A DNA stretch of 64,000 nt, taken from positions 1-64,000 of the forward strand of contig CAMDEX010000001.1 of the NCBI GenBank assembly GCA_945897075.1. The letters are read 5' to 3'. This document shows positions 10,100 to 19,133 of this stretch, piece by piece. The position numbers and the translations under genes were made by a program. Origin of the DNA: Litorilinea aerophila. Lineage in GTDB: Bacteria > Chloroflexota > Anaerolineae > Caldilineales > Caldilineaceae. The notes beneath the pieces were generated by a model, which was not told the DNA's origin, searched no databases, and saw nothing but the letters and a program-made list of their open reading frames with translations. Numbering within the stretch: the first letter of the stretch is position 1; each line of letters opens with the position of its first letter.

Positions 10100-11580
10100 T
10101 GCGAATTATCCTAGCCAGCCCGGAAGCCAAAGTCTGGAGCGCGCGCAAGCACATCCCGTTGGGGCTGGGCTATCTGGCGGCTGTTCTGCGCGAAGCGGGC
10201 CACGACGTCATCATCTACGACGCGGCCATTGAAGATGTGTCGGTTGAATACTATCTGGACATGGCCGAGGAGCAAGGCAATCCTTACAAGCTGATCGGTA
10301 TCACCGCCACAACGCCCCTGATTGTCGATGCCTGGGAGATGGCGGAGGTGGGCAAACGACGCGGGCTGACAACTGTGCTGGGCGGGCCACACCTGACGAT
10401 TATGCCCGAAGAGTCTTTCCAGCCGCCCCACGACGCCTACGTGGACTACGCCTTCAAAGGCGAGGCCGAATACAGCTTTCTGGAACTGGTCAACACGCTG
10501 GAAGCGGGCAAAGAGCCGGGCGTGATTCCGGGCATCCATTTCAAACGGGGCAATGAACTGATAATCAGCCCGGAAAGCCCGATGATCCCGGACTTGGACG
10601 TGCTGCCCTTCCCCGCCCACGACCTCTTCAAAATTGACCGCTATACAAATCTGCAACCCCTCACCGATGGACTGGACACCCAGGCGCGCAGCTTCACAAT
10701 TTTGACCAGCCGCGGCTGCCCGTACAAATGTACCTTCTGCTCCAAACCGGTCACAGGCGACACCTGGCGCGCCCGCTCGGTGGAGAGCGTTGTCCAGGAG
10801 TGGAAGTGGCTGGTCAATGGGCTGGGTGCCACGGAAATCGGCGTCACCGACGACATCTGGAATCTCAAATTGCCGCGCGCCAAGGAGCTTTGCCGTCGTC
10901 TGGTGGAGGAGGGGCTGAGCCACGTGCCCTGGGTGACTGTACACGGCATGAAAGTCAACCACACAGACCTGGAACTCTTCCAGTTGATGAAAGCAGCGGG
11001 CTGTCTGCGCGTGGGCTTCGGCGTGGAAAATGGCGACCCGGATATGTTGCGCAATGTCATCCGCAAGGGGCAGACGCTGGATCAGGTACGCGAAGCCTTC
11101 AAAAATGCCAAAGCCGCGGGTTTGCAGACGATGGGTTTCTTCATTTTTGGGATGCCCGGCGACAACGAAGAAACGATGGAAAAGACGATCCAACTGGCGC
11201 TGGAGCTGGACCCGAAACTGGCGAACTTCCTGCTGGCCGCTCCCTTCCCCGGTACGGTGATGTACGATATGATCAAAGAAGGCGGCGAGATTTTTGCCGA
11301 CAATTGGGGCGATTACGCCATCCACGAGCAGAAGGCCCGCTTCAAAATGAACGAGAATTACGACCCGGACCTGGTGCTGAAGAAGTGGCGGGAAGCCTAC
11401 CGGCGCTTCTACCTCTATCGGCCCGAACGGGTGTGGGAGAAGATGTCAATGGTGGAAAACTGGACGAACCTGCCCAATACGTTCGCCCAGATCAGACGCT
11501 TTTTCATCGGCACTAAAGACCAGTCCGCTCTCGCCGAAGATGCCATCGGTGGATCGACGAAAAAGGCGGTATTGGCGTAA
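10099..11580 (+). CDS. B12-binding radical SAM protein (copy 2)
   Basis: This 493-residue paralogue of the preceding protein has the same order of domains. The cobalamin domain includes [12 protein letters not shown] and the cluster motif is CPYKCTFC. Segments such as DRYTNLQP and the TSRGCPY stretch are shared by both copies, which points to tandem duplication and divergence. The ATG overlaps the upstream TAA. A strong terminator follows the gene, so the pair is probably one transcription unit. The two might act in sequence on one substrate or as partners, which is inference. Confidence 0.88.
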
Positions 11581-11607
11581 GTTTTGCTGACTGCCACTGC
11601 TATCGAG

Positions 11608-11643
11608 ACGGCCCGCCTGCGCTGGTAGCGGGTGGGCCGTTTT
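11608..11643 (+). terminator. Terminator after the radical SAM pair
   Basis: ACGGCCCGCC and GGGTGGGCCGT form a GC-rich stem with one bulge, followed by TTTTGG. It lies 28 bp after the stop codon of copy 2. Confidence 0.8.
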
Positions 11644-11664
11644 GGTTTCAACCTCCTGACAGCA

Positions 11665-11895
11665 ATGAACAACACTCACGACACAAAGTTTGTGGTATGC
11701 CTGCGCAATGATGAGTATCCGGTATCGTTGGAGCGGCACAAAATCTATCAGATACTCCCAGATGAGGATGCCGCACAGGACGGCGATCTGCGCATCATTG
11801 ACGAAAGCGGCGAGGATTATCTCTACCCGCGGACGTGGTTTGCGCCGATCGCATTGCCCGATCAGATCGAGTTTTCATTCCGGCAGACGGCATAA
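11665..11895 (+). CDS. Small conserved protein of unknown function
   Basis: This 76-residue protein has the central pattern LERHKIYQILPDEDA and DESGEDYLYP, which I associate with a small family of unknown role seen in Chloroflexota and cyanobacteria. ATG 11665 is preferred to the ORF-track start at 11632, which lies in the terminator tail. The upstream CTCCTGACAG is not a good ribosome site. It is followed 22 bp later by a zinc-ribbon gene and then by toxin-antitoxin genes, so a link to such modules is possible but not shown. Confidence 0.6.
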   Translation: MNNTHDTKFVVCLRNDEYPVSLERHKIYQILPDEDAAQDGDLRIIDESGEDYLYPRTWFAPIALPDQIEFSFRQTA

Positions 11896-11917
11896 CAGAC
11901 AAAATTGTCGAGCCGAA

Positions 11918-12184
11918 ATGACTCAATGCCCAATCTGTGATGAACCGGTCGAGAACAATGACGTGGCGACGCAAGTTTTCCGGCGAGACGGTGTCGTAGT
12001 CACTGTCACCAGTATTCCCGCGGTGAGCGTCTGCCCCCATTGTGGCAATGCCGTGTTGGATTGGGATGTTGCCCAGCAGGTCGAAGATTTGGTGCAGCCG
12101 CTCTTTCGCTGGGCAGAGTCGCATACACTACCCAAGCCGGTTGTCTCTATTACTTTTCCCGAACCGTTGGCGATGGCCGCGTGA
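11918..12184 (+). CDS. YgiT/MqsA-type zinc-ribbon protein
   Basis: This 88-residue protein has two CxxC pairs, CPICDEP near the start and CPHCGNAVLD in the middle, which form the zinc site of YgiT/MqsA-like antitoxins. Those antitoxins usually have a helix-turn-helix behind the zinc domain, which is reduced here. The ORF track starts at 11690 in an unrelated frame context; ATG 11918 opens directly on the zinc site. The usual partner toxin is not obvious, although the small gene upstream occupies the place a partner might take. Confidence 0.7.
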   Translation: MTQCPICDEPVENNDVATQVFRRDGVVVTVTSIPAVSVCPHCGNAVLDWDVAQQVEDLVQPLFRWAESHTLPKPVVSITFPEPLAMAA

Positions 12185-12199
12185 GAGAAGGAGGGTTCG

Positions 12200-12532
12200 A
12201 TGACAACATTGACGATTGAAGTGCCCGATAGTCTATTGGCGAAGATGGCACGGCAGAACAGACCTATCCAAGAGGTTGTGGTTACACTTCTGGAAGATGC
12301 GTTTGAAAAAGAAGTAGAACCGGTAGCGCCGTTGGCAGTAACCCGCGAGTGGATGATTCAGAGTTTAATCAGCGCTGGGCTGATCCGCGAACCGGGCACG
12401 TGGGATAATCCCGCCGCAAAGGAGTGGCGGAATCTGTCCACGACAGAAAAACGCCGACACTTGGAGGAACGAAAGGCAATGCGGTTTTTGGGATCGCCAG
12501 GAGCCACAGCAGTTCTTGAAGGACGCCGCTAA
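12200..12532 (+). CDS. VapB-like antitoxin (duplicate 1)
   Basis: This 110-residue protein begins MTTLTIEVPDSLL, a beta-strand start typical of ribbon-helix-helix or VapB-like antitoxins. It is clearly homologous to the protein at 12632 (shared RPIQEVVVTLLE/RPIQEVVINTLE block and the ESRR/EGRR end). An AGAAGGAGG ribosome site lies just upstream. Its toxin partner survives only as a fragment (12532-12663), so it may now be an orphan or may cross-bind the neighbouring toxin. Confidence 0.75.
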   Translation: MTTLTIEVPDSLLAKMARQNRPIQEVVVTLLEDAFEKEVEPVAPLAVTREWMIQSLISAGLIREPGTWDNPAAKEWRNLSTTEKRRHLEERKAMRFLGSPGATAVLEGRR

Positions 12533-12663
12533 TGCTGATTTTCCTGGACAGCAGTGCTTTGGTTAAGTACTACTTGACCGAACGCGGCTCCATATGGGTT
12601 CGGTTGGCGATAGCTACGCAGGAGATTTCCAATGACAACACTGACAATCGAAGTGCCCGATGA
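12532..12663 (+). pseudogene. 5' remnant of a PIN toxin gene
   Basis: The ATG overlaps the TAA of the upstream antitoxin by one base, as in an intact pair. The first codons read MLIFLDSSALVKYYLTERGS, the start of a PIN domain parallel to [17 protein letters not shown] in the intact toxin at 12966. Homology stops after about 24 residues, where the sequence runs into the leader and start of the second antitoxin. The frame ends at TGA 12661-12663. A deletion or recombination between duplicated modules explains this best. Confidence 0.8.
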
Positions 12664-12964
12664 TTTGATGACAAAATTGATCCGACAACAACGGCCCATC
12701 CAGGAAGTTGTGATTAATACTTTGGAGAATGTATTTGGCGACGGAGGGGGGATAGCGCCGTCCACAGAACCATCCACTGAGGAAGTGATTCGTCATCTGT
12801 ATCAGATTGGGTTTCTATCAGACCTAGACTCTAGCGATGATCCCATTGCCGATGAGTGGGATGCACTTCCAGATTACGAAAAACAGATGCACCTCCAGGA
12901 AGTAGATGAATTGGTGTTGATGGATTCTGCACTTTCCCATTACATCATCGAAAGTCGCAGATAA
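12632..12964 (+). CDS. VapB-like antitoxin (duplicate 2)
   Basis: This 110-residue paralogue of the 12200 antitoxin has the same start, MTTLTIEVPDDLM, and the same length. CAGGAGATTTCCA gives it a ribosome site inside the broken toxin gene. The C-terminal half is acidic, as expected for a toxin-binding tail. The stop is one base before the toxin start codon, so the pair is tightly coupled. Confidence 0.78.
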   Translation: MTTLTIEVPDDLMTKLIRQQRPIQEVVINTLENVFGDGGGIAPSTEPSTEEVIRHLYQIGFLSDLDSSDDPIADEWDALPDYEKQMHLQEVDELVLMDSALSHYIIESRR

Positions 12965-12965
12965 C

Positions 12966-13442
12966 GTGGCAATCTACTTTTTCGATACAAATTCCGTTGC
13001 CAAATACTACGCGACAGAAAAGGGTAGCGTTTGGGTCCGCCGCATCGTTGAGGACGAAGCGAATACAAAGATCATCACAACGATTACCCAGCCCGAACTG
13101 GCTGCCGCGCTCTCCAGAATGCAGCGGCTGGGTCGCTTTGGAAAGACATTTTTGCATCGTTCTTTTACGCGCTTTCGCAGCGATGTTCGCAGACGACTCT
13201 TTGTCACACATCCGCTCGATGACGCAACGCTTAGATTTGCCAGTGATTTGGCCTTGAAGCATCCCTTGCGGGGATATGACGCTGTGCAAGTGGCAACGGC
13301 GTTATTGGCACAACAGGCAGCGTCCGGGTTTTCCATCATTTTTGTCACCAGCGATAAGCAGGTACTGACTGTTGTGAAAAGTGAAGGATTGATCATTGAA
13401 AATCCGGAGAATCATCCAGACGAGGCAGAGCAACCCCAATGA
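12966..13442 (+). CDS. PIN-domain toxin (VapC-like)
   Basis: This 158-residue PIN domain starts at GTG. Acidic residues of the metal site are in [29 protein letters not shown] and FVTSDKQVL. Its role would be RNA cleavage restrained by the 12632 antitoxin. The tail [14 protein letters not shown] extends beyond the PIN fold, and its last four bases (ATGA) overlap the start of the radical SAM gene, so the toxin and that gene are translationally coupled. Confidence 0.85.
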   Translation: MAIYFFDTNSVAKYYATEKGSVWVRRIVEDEANTKIITTITQPELAAALSRMQRLGRFGKTFLHRSFTRFRSDVRRRLFVTHPLDDATLRFASDLALKHPLRGYDAVQVATALLAQQAASGFSIIFVTSDKQVLTVVKSEGLIIENPENHPDEAEQPQ

Positions 13443-14518
13443 TAGGTCTCCTGCCCAAACTCCCCCTCTACTGGGCCTTTCGCCGTTTCGGCTGGCCCGC
13501 GGTGAAACCCTTCTCTGTCGTCGTCAGCATCAGCTATCGCTGCAACAGCAAGTGCCGCACCTGCGATGTCTGGCGCAAACCCAACGACGATATGAGTGTC
13601 GAGGAGTGGGACAAAGTTTTCCAGAAGCTGGGCCACGCGCCCTTTTATATGACCTTCACCGGCGGCGAACCCTTCCTGCGCAAAGACCTGGACGAAATGG
13701 TGATCAGCGCCTACCGCCACTGCAAGCCGGAGGTGATTACGATCCCCACCAACGGGATGCTTACCGAGCGGGCGCTGGCGATGACCGCGCGTATGTGCCG
13801 CGAGTGCCCCACCAGCAGCATCGGCATCAACCTGAGTCTGGACGGCATCGGCGACGAACACGACGACATCCGGGGCGTGGAGGGCAACTGGGCGTTGTCG
13901 CTGGAGACCTGGCGGCAACTGAAGGATCTCCAGAAGCAGCACAAAAATCTGGTGCTGACGGTGCATACGGTCATCAGCCGCTTCAACGCCCACCGCTTCC
14001 GGGCCATTCAGGAGGGGCTGAAATTTTTAGAGCCAGACAGCTACATCACCGAAGTGGCCGAGGAGCGGGTGGAATTGGACACGATGGGTTGGGGCATCAC
14101 CCCCCGCCCGGAAGACTACGACGAAATCGCCGACTTTCTCAGCCAGCAGGCCCGGCAGACCCCGGCCAAAGGCATCGCCAAATTCACCCAGGCTTTCCGT
14201 GCCCAATACTACCAGATGGCGAAACGGGTGTTGCACGAACGGGATCAGGTCATCCCCTGCTATGCGGGCTGGGCCAGCGCCCACATCGCGCCCAACGGCG
14301 ACCTCTGGAGTTGTTGCATTCGGGCCGAGGCGGTGGGCAACCTGCGCGATCACAACTACGATATCACCCCCATCTGGCGCGGCGCGGCGATGGAGGAGCT
14401 ACGGGGCAGCATCAAGCGCAAAGAGTGCGCCTGCCCGATGGCAAATGCGAACTATGCGAATATGCTGCTGCATCCGCCCACGATGGCGAAGGTGGCGCTG
14501 GATGTGGTGTGGAGTTAG
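13439..14518 (+). CDS. Radical SAM/SPASM-type protein
   Basis: This 359-residue protein has the N-terminal cluster motif CNSKCRTC (near residue 35) and the SAM-binding FTGGEP. Its C-terminal cysteine-rich region reads [20 protein letters not shown] followed by ECACPMAN, as in SPASM or twitch domains that bind auxiliary Fe-S clusters. Members act in peptide maturation, cofactor synthesis and lipid chemistry, so the substrate is open. The start ATG overlaps the end of the upstream toxin by four bases. No precursor peptide gene is visible next to it, which weakens a RiPP role. Confidence 0.82.
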   Translation: MIGLLPKLPLYWAFRRFGWPAVKPFSVVVSISYRCNSKCRTCDVWRKPNDDMSVEEWDKVFQKLGHAPFYMTFTGGEPFLRKDLDEMVISAYRHCKPEVITIPTNGMLTERALAMTARMCRECPTSSIGINLSLDGIGDEHDDIRGVEGNWALSLETWRQLKDLQKQHKNLVLTVHTVISRFNAHRFRAIQEGLKFLEPDSYITEVAEERVELDTMGWGITPRPEDYDEIADFLSQQARQTPAKGIAKFTQAFRAQYYQMAKRVLHERDQVIPCYAGWASAHIAPNGDLWSCCIRAEAVGNLRDHNYDITPIWRGAAMEELRGSIKRKECACPMANANYANMLLHPPTMAKVALDVVWS

Positions 14519-14559
14519 GGGTTTTGCGTTAGGAGCTGGACGACGGGGGAACCCGCCGC

Positions 14560-14973
14560 CTAGACCAGTTGGCTTGGCAAACCGGCATTGTGCGCCGCGG
14601 CCAGTTGGCGCTGATCGGCGGTAACGAAAAGGTCCGCTCGCCATTCGAGGGCGCAGGCGATGTGGAGAGAATCCATCGCCCGCAGGGTGTTTGTTTCCAG
14701 TAGGGCAATGGCACGGGCAAGAACGGTAGGCGTCAAATCGAGGAGCATAGCATCGCCAACGTCGCTGACGACTTGGGACTTAATCAATTCGTAGTCTTTC
14801 AGGTCAAGATGACCGTCGCGGCGGTGTCGGTTGAGTGCAGAGAAAATCTCCGGCGCACAGATAACGGATAGACCGACCGCCTGCGCATTCTGACAAATCT
14901 CGTCTACTGCCTGACTTCCTTCCTCCTCAATGTAGCGTTTGGCAAAGGCGGAGGAATCGAATACAACTCTCAT
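14560..14973 (-). CDS. PIN-domain toxin (VapC-like)
   Basis: This 137-residue PIN domain has the acidic set in VFDSSAFAKRY, CAPEIFSAL, LRAMDSLHIA and FVTADQRQL. It overlaps its antitoxin gene (14970-15203) by four bases. It lies on the opposite strand to the radical SAM genes on either side, so this pair interrupts the series. RNA cleavage is the expected activity from the family. Confidence 0.87.
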   Translation of the reverse strand: MRVVFDSSAFAKRYIEEEGSQAVDEICQNAQAVGLSVICAPEIFSALNRHRRDGHLDLKDYELIKSQVVSDVGDAMLLDLTPTVLARAIALLETNTLRAMDSLHIACALEWRADLFVTADQRQLAAAHNAGLPSQLV

Positions 14974-15203
14974 TCCTTCTCCTCCCGCTCGGCAAGTATC
15001 GCAGCGGCAAGGGACGCTCTGTTTCGTTGTAACCGGATTCCGGGCCGTTTCCAGGCCGGTTGACTTTGCGAAGGTGTTTGATAGGGGATCATTTCAGCTA
15101 TAGGCCGTCCGTGACGGATGATCACGAAGCTCTGGCCTTGTTCTACTTGGGTGAGCAGACCCGATGCCTGGTTGCGAAATTCGGTGAATGTAACAGTTTT
15201 CAT
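14970..15203 (-). CDS. Phd/YefM-type antitoxin
   Basis: This 77-residue protein has a classic Phd/YefM N-terminus (TFTEFRNQASGLLTQVEQGQ...VIIRHGRPIAEMI) and a C-terminal charged helix (AAAILAEREEKE). It should neutralise the PIN toxin and repress its own promoter. AAGGAG lies just upstream of the ATG on the minus strand, and a strong sigma-70 promoter is present at 15242-15270. Confidence 0.88.
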   Translation of the reverse strand: MKTVTFTEFRNQASGLLTQVEQGQSFVIIRHGRPIAEMIPYQTPSQSQPAWKRPGIRLQRNRASLAAAILAEREEKE

Positions 15204-15219
15204 CTGAATACTCCTTGTG

Positions 15220-15270
15220 TGTACAGAACTCTGCCCATTTGATTGTACAGTGCAAGGCTATACGTGTCAA
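15220..15270 (-). promoter_or_regulatory. Promoter and TGTACA sites of the toxin-antitoxin operon
   Basis: Read on the minus strand, TTGACA (15265-15270) is followed after 17 bp by TACAAT (15242-15247). Two self-complementary TGTACA sites (15220-15225 and 15244-15249) lie 24 bp apart, one over the -10 box. They are good candidates for autorepression by the antitoxin. Confidence 0.7.
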
Positions 15271-15298
15271 GAGGCGTTTGAAAGATTGGAAGGATCGT

Positions 15299-16756
15299 AT
15301 GAATTTTACCTGGCCGTGGAGCAAAAAACGAAGCAGCGATATTGTGTGGATCGATCTGGGCGACCTGGGCGATCTGGTACACCCTAACGGCCCCCACGAG
15401 CAGTGGCAGGATCACGGCCTAGGGCTGCTGCGCACGATTCTGGACAACAACGGCATCCAGACCGATGTCGTCTCGACCCGGTCTGTGACCAGTTGGGAGC
15501 AGTTGGCGAAGCAGCTCACCGGCTACCGGATGGCGCTGATGAATGTGCGCAGCTACACCTTCCCCGCCGGGCTGAAGGCAGCGCAAATCTTCAAACAGGT
15601 CAACCCGGATGGGATTGTGATGGCGGGCGGGATGCACGCGACCGTCGCGCCGGACGAGATGATGGAAGTGCCAGAGTTCGACAAAATCTGCCAGGGCGCG
15701 GGCGAGGGTACAATCGTCGATCTGGTGCGCAACCCGGACAGCTATCCCCGTCTCTTTCGGGGACAGGGGGCCAAGTCTATGGCCGATTGGCCTGCCATCA
15801 ACCGGGAACTCTGGCCCAAACCCGGCAGTTGGCTGGGGCCGGCCCTCAACCTGAAGCCGCGCAGAACCCTGGCCGCCTGGAAAACAAGCCGCCGCTTCAA
15901 CTGGCCGATGGAGCCGGAATGTGGCTGGGGGCCGCCGCCCGTGGCGACAGTCATCACCAGCCGGGTCTGCCCCTGGCAATGCGTCTTCTGCAACGAAGCG
16001 TCCTACATTCCCAATATGGGACGGCGGCCCGTTGATATGGTGATTGACGATCTCAACGCGCTGGATGAGAAATACGGCGTCGGTTCGGTCGTCATCCACG
16101 ACTCAATGTTCTTCCAGAACCCCAGTTGGCTGAAGGAGTGGATCGAAAAGTACCCCAAGCGGGCCAACAAAGTCTGGCCCTACTGGGCCGCGGGCCGCGC
16201 CGACACTGTGCGCCAATGGCCGGAGCTTTTCGAGGCGCTGATCCGGGAGACGAAATGGAATCTAATTTCGATTGGCTTTGAGTCGGGCAGCGACCGCATC
16301 CTGCGTCTGCTCAACAAAGAGTGCAGCGAAGAGGACAACTATTTTGCCATTGACCTGCTCAACCGCATCGGCGACGAGATGGCCGCGGAGGGCAAACAGC
16401 CGCCCAAATTCTGGTCGAATATAATGTTGGGCATTCCGGGCGAGCTGCCCGAAGATGCTTTCAAGACGATGCGCATGCTCAAACGGATGAAGCGGGTCTT
16501 CCCCTCCATCTCCTACTACGCGCCCTACCCCGGCTCCGCGCTGGGCAATCAGCTCATCGCCGAGGGCAAGAGCCGCATGAGCAAAGAGAATTACCACCGC
16601 TTCCCCGACGACGAGAAAGTGGTGGGCGTGGACTACAGCTTCTACCGGGAACTGCTGGCCGGGAAGTATGACGCCGAAGTCAACAGCGGTCTGAGTGACA
16701 GCGAGCGGCGGCGGGGCTATCAGGGGTTGTATGCCGAGGCGCTGGTGAAGGCGTAA
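15299..16756 (+). CDS. B12-binding radical SAM protein (third, divergent)
   Basis: This 485-residue protein has an N-terminal cobalamin-binding-like domain (MAGGMHATVAPDEM) and a radical SAM barrel with CPWQCVFC (near residue 230). It is more distant from the tandem pair at 8.6-11.6 kb. It carries a tryptophan- and proline-rich linker before the barrel and a C-terminal segment with YYAPYPGSALG. ATG 15299 has GGAAGG six bases upstream; the ORF-track start at 15215 lies inside the divergent promoter. The substrate is unknown. Its nearness to the other radical SAM genes suggests a shared pathway. Confidence 0.83.
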   Translation: MNFTWPWSKKRSSDIVWIDLGDLGDLVHPNGPHEQWQDHGLGLLRTILDNNGIQTDVVSTRSVTSWEQLAKQLTGYRMALMNVRSYTFPAGLKAAQIFKQVNPDGIVMAGGMHATVAPDEMMEVPEFDKICQGAGEGTIVDLVRNPDSYPRLFRGQGAKSMADWPAINRELWPKPGSWLGPALNLKPRRTLAAWKTSRRFNWPMEPECGWGPPPVATVITSRVCPWQCVFCNEASYIPNMGRRPVDMVIDDLNALDEKYGVGSVVIHDSMFFQNPSWLKEWIEKYPKRANKVWPYWAAGRADTVRQWPELFEALIRETKWNLISIGFESGSDRILRLLNKECSEEDNYFAIDLLNRIGDEMAAEGKQPPKFWSNIMLGIPGELPEDAFKTMRMLKRMKRVFPSISYYAPYPGSALGNQLIAEGKSRMSKENYHRFPDDEKVVGVDYSFYRELLAGKYDAEVNSGLSDSERRRGYQGLYAEALVKA

Positions 16757-16824
16757 ATTTTTTCTGCCGCCTGTTTCAAATTATTTTTGGTATGTTCACA
16801 TTCAGTTGGGGCCGTAGGCATAAT

Positions 16825-16850
16825 CCCTGGCACTTCAGCAAGTGCCGGGG
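16825..16850. terminator. Hairpin downstream of the third radical SAM gene
   Basis: CCCTGGCACTT and AAGTGCCGGGG form an 11-bp stem with one wobble pair and a CAGC loop. There is no long T run, so it may act as a terminator or as an mRNA end. The rest of the 200-bp gap to the formate dehydrogenase operon shows nothing clear. Confidence 0.6.
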
Positions 16851-16957
16851 ACTTTGAATTCCACTTGGATCGACCCTCTGGACAGGCGCGCTCTTCTTTG
16901 TTACACTGTGTACAGCCCCACAGCAGAACGCTGTAAACGCCACCCACGGAGCGCCCA

Positions 16958-18652
16958 ATGTTCGTAGCCGCCCACATCCTAGCCGAGCCAGCCGATTTGG
17001 CCCTGATCGATCCCTATCGCAACGAACCTGCGCCTTTGCTGGCGGTATTGCACGCCTTTCACGACCGCGACGGCTACATCTCCCAACAGGCCATCCAAGC
17101 CATCGGCAAAGAACTGCGCATCCCCCTGGCCGACCTTTTCGGAACAGTGACATTTTATCACCACTTCGCCCGTGAAGCACCGGGACAAATCAGCCCGCGC
17201 GTATGCGCAGGGCCGGTCTGCTGCCAGCGGGGGGCGCAACAAATTTTGGACAGTCTCCCCGACGCAACAGCGATGGCCTGCGCCGGGCGTTGCGACGATC
17301 CGGTGCCTGTCCTCATCGGCCACGAAACGTATGTGGCAAAGGGGCCGCGCCAACTGGAACGGCGCGTCTCGTCGCCCCTCCCCGCGCCCAACCCCGGCGG
17401 CATTGAAGAATGCGTCTTCCGCCACATCCGCCAGCCGGATCGGGCCACGCTGGCGGGCTACCGTAGCACGGGCGGCTATGCTGGATTGACGCAAGCCGTC
17501 GCCGAAATGACGCCGACGGAAGTGGTTGAACTGGTACGCGAGAGCAGACTGGCCGGACGTGGCGGCGCTGGTTTTCCCACCGGCGTCAAGTGGAAGGCCG
17601 TGGCTGACGCGCCCAACGGCCCCAAAACCGTCGTCTGCAATGCGGACGAAGGCGAGCCGGGCTGCTTCAAAGACCGGGCGCTGCTCGATCACGACCCCTT
17701 CGCCGTGCTGGAAGGGATGACGCTGGCCGCCTACGCCACCGGCGCAACGCGGGGCTTTCTCTATCTGCGCTACGAATACCCGGAGACCTACGACCGTCTG
17801 GCCGCAGCCATTGCCACGGCAGAGGCGGCGGGTTTTTTGGGTGACAACATTTTGGGTAGAGACTTCAGCTTTCGGATTTATCTGCGCCGGGGCGCGGGCG
17901 CGTACATCTGCGGCGAGGAGGGCAGCCTGCTCAACAGTCTGGAAGGCAAACACCCCTTCCCGCGCAACCGCCCGCCCTATCCCGTCACCCACGGCTACGA
18001 CGACCTGCCCACCGCGGTCAACAATGTGGAGACCCTCGCCTCTGCGGCCCAAATTATGCGCAAAGGCGCCGACTGGTATCGCAGCCTCGGCCTGGGCGAG
18101 CACGCGGGCACAAAGCTGATCAGCCTCTCTGGGGATGTGCAGCGGCCCGGCAATTACGAGGTTCCCTTTGGCCTGCCCCTGCCCACACTGCTCTATGACT
18201 GGGCAGGCGGTCCATTGCCGGGGCGCACAATCCAGGCGGTGACGATGGCGGGCATCTCCGGTGGATTTTTAGCGGGCGATGCGCTGGAAACATTGACACT
18301 GGACGAGGCCAGCGCGCGCAGCCACGGCTCGATGCTGGGCGCGGCCGGGATGATGGCCTTTGATGACAGCCGGGATCTGCTGGAGATCGCGCGCGTGGGC
18401 ATGGAGTTCTTCGCGCACGAATCCTGCGGCAAATGCTTTCCCTGTCGCATCGGCACGCAGCGGCTGTCCGAGCGGCTGGCGGGCACGGCGGGGCCGCACG
18501 ACTTCGCCCTGTGGAGCGGCGAAGTCCACGAAATCGGCGCGGTAATGAAATCCATCAGCGCCTGCGGGCTGGGCATGGCCGCGCCCCTGCTGGCGGAGAG
18601 TCTGGTGAAGCATTTCCCGGAGCGGGTGGAGCGGCATGTGGCGGGGAGTTGA
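16958..18652 (+). CDS. fdhB: Formate dehydrogenase NADH-binding subunit (NuoE-NuoF fusion)
   Basis: This 564-residue diaphorase subunit passes electrons between NAD(H) and the Fe-S chain. Residues 1-150 are NuoE/thioredoxin-like, with four cysteines for a [2Fe-2S] cluster (CAGPVCC and CAGRC). Residues 160-560 are NuoF-like, with the FMN/NADH loops GRGGAGFPTG and GEEGSLLNSLEGK and the [4Fe-4S] ligands SCGKCFPC and SACGLG. The same NuoE-NuoF fusion is known in soluble NAD-dependent formate dehydrogenases. The next genes are a NuoG-like subunit and the molybdenum/selenium catalytic subunit, which fixes its role. A hydrogenase partner is excluded by the neighbours. Confidence 0.9.
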   Translation: MFVAAHILAEPADLALIDPYRNEPAPLLAVLHAFHDRDGYISQQAIQAIGKELRIPLADLFGTVTFYHHFAREAPGQISPRVCAGPVCCQRGAQQILDSLPDATAMACAGRCDDPVPVLIGHETYVAKGPRQLERRVSSPLPAPNPGGIEECVFRHIRQPDRATLAGYRSTGGYAGLTQAVAEMTPTEVVELVRESRLAGRGGAGFPTGVKWKAVADAPNGPKTVVCNADEGEPGCFKDRALLDHDPFAVLEGMTLAAYATGATRGFLYLRYEYPETYDRLAAAIATAEAAGFLGDNILGRDFSFRIYLRRGAGAYICGEEGSLLNSLEGKHPFPRNRPPYPVTHGYDDLPTAVNNVETLASAAQIMRKGADWYRSLGLGEHAGTKLISLSGDVQRPGNYEVPFGLPLPTLLYDWAGGPLPGRTIQAVTMAGISGGFLAGDALETLTLDEASARSHGSMLGAAGMMAFDDSRDLLEIARVGMEFFAHESCGKCFPCRIGTQRLSERLAGTAGPHDFALWSGEVHEIGAVMKSISACGLGMAAPLLAESLVKHFPERVERHVAGS

Positions 18653-18654
18653 TA

Positions 18655-18681
18655 TTGGGTATTGGATATTTCGTAGTGACG
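18655..18681. repeat. TATTGGG heptamer repeat
   Basis: TATTGGGTATTGGATATTTCGTAG is a half-site of the TATTGGG period-7 family. It lacks an obvious complementary arm here, unlike the copies at 19799 and 23576. Confidence 0.7.
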
Positions 18682-18700
18682 ACGTGCCCAAACAGGGCCA

Positions 18701-18824
18701 GCGCCGGTTGAGTAGGCTGGGGCTTTTTCCAGTCGTATCGAAACCAAGCGGATAGGATGAGCAGCCTTCACACCCGTTCGCTTGATTTCGCTACGCCTCG
18801 AAGACTCGGCTACTCAATCAGCGC
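18701..18824. repeat. MITE-like element, copy A
   Basis: The element has terminal inverted repeats GCGCCGGTTGAGTAGGC and GGCTACTCAATCAGCGC (two mismatches). Its inner part holds CCCGTTCGCTTGATTTCG, shared with copies at 25563-25730 and 31163-31285. There is no coding content, and the size of about 125 bp fits a non-autonomous mobile element or a large REP/BIME unit. It lies inside the formate dehydrogenase gene set. Confidence 0.75.
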
Positions 18825-18905
18825 TCACTGATCCGGCCGATCTGCGTAGTCACATTTGACATTGGGCATTTCTTGGAAATTGAACTGAACGTTCAGGAGT
18901 ATCGA

Positions 18906-19133
18906 ATGGATGCAGCAATCTATGAACTGATCGGGGCCGCAGAATTTGTGATCGACGCGGAAGGCCAGAAAAAGGCAGTACTGCTCGATTTTTCCGTTTG
19001 GGAAGATCTGCTGAATTTGCTGGAAGACATCGAAGACAGTGCAGAAACTGAGTCCATACGGGTCAGCGGTGAAGTACCACTTCCCTGGGGAAAGGTGAAA
19101 ACTGAACTGCGAGCCGGAGGCATTGGGATATGA
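18906..19133 (+). CDS. Orphan antitoxin-like protein inside the formate dehydrogenase operon
   Basis: This 75-residue protein resembles the C-terminal part of Phd/YefM-type antitoxins (AEFVIDAEGQKKAVLLDFSVWEDLL, then an acidic LEDIEDSAE helix). No toxin gene adjoins it. ATG 18906 has AGGAG six bases upstream, better than the ORF-track start at 18873. Its last four bases (ATGA) overlap the next formate dehydrogenase gene, so it is translationally coupled to that gene. It may be a domesticated regulator or a small accessory protein; its function is not known. Confidence 0.65.
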   Translation: MDAAIYELIGAAEFVIDAEGQKKAVLLDFSVWEDLLNLLEDIEDSAETESIRVSGEVPLPWGKVKTELRAGGIGI

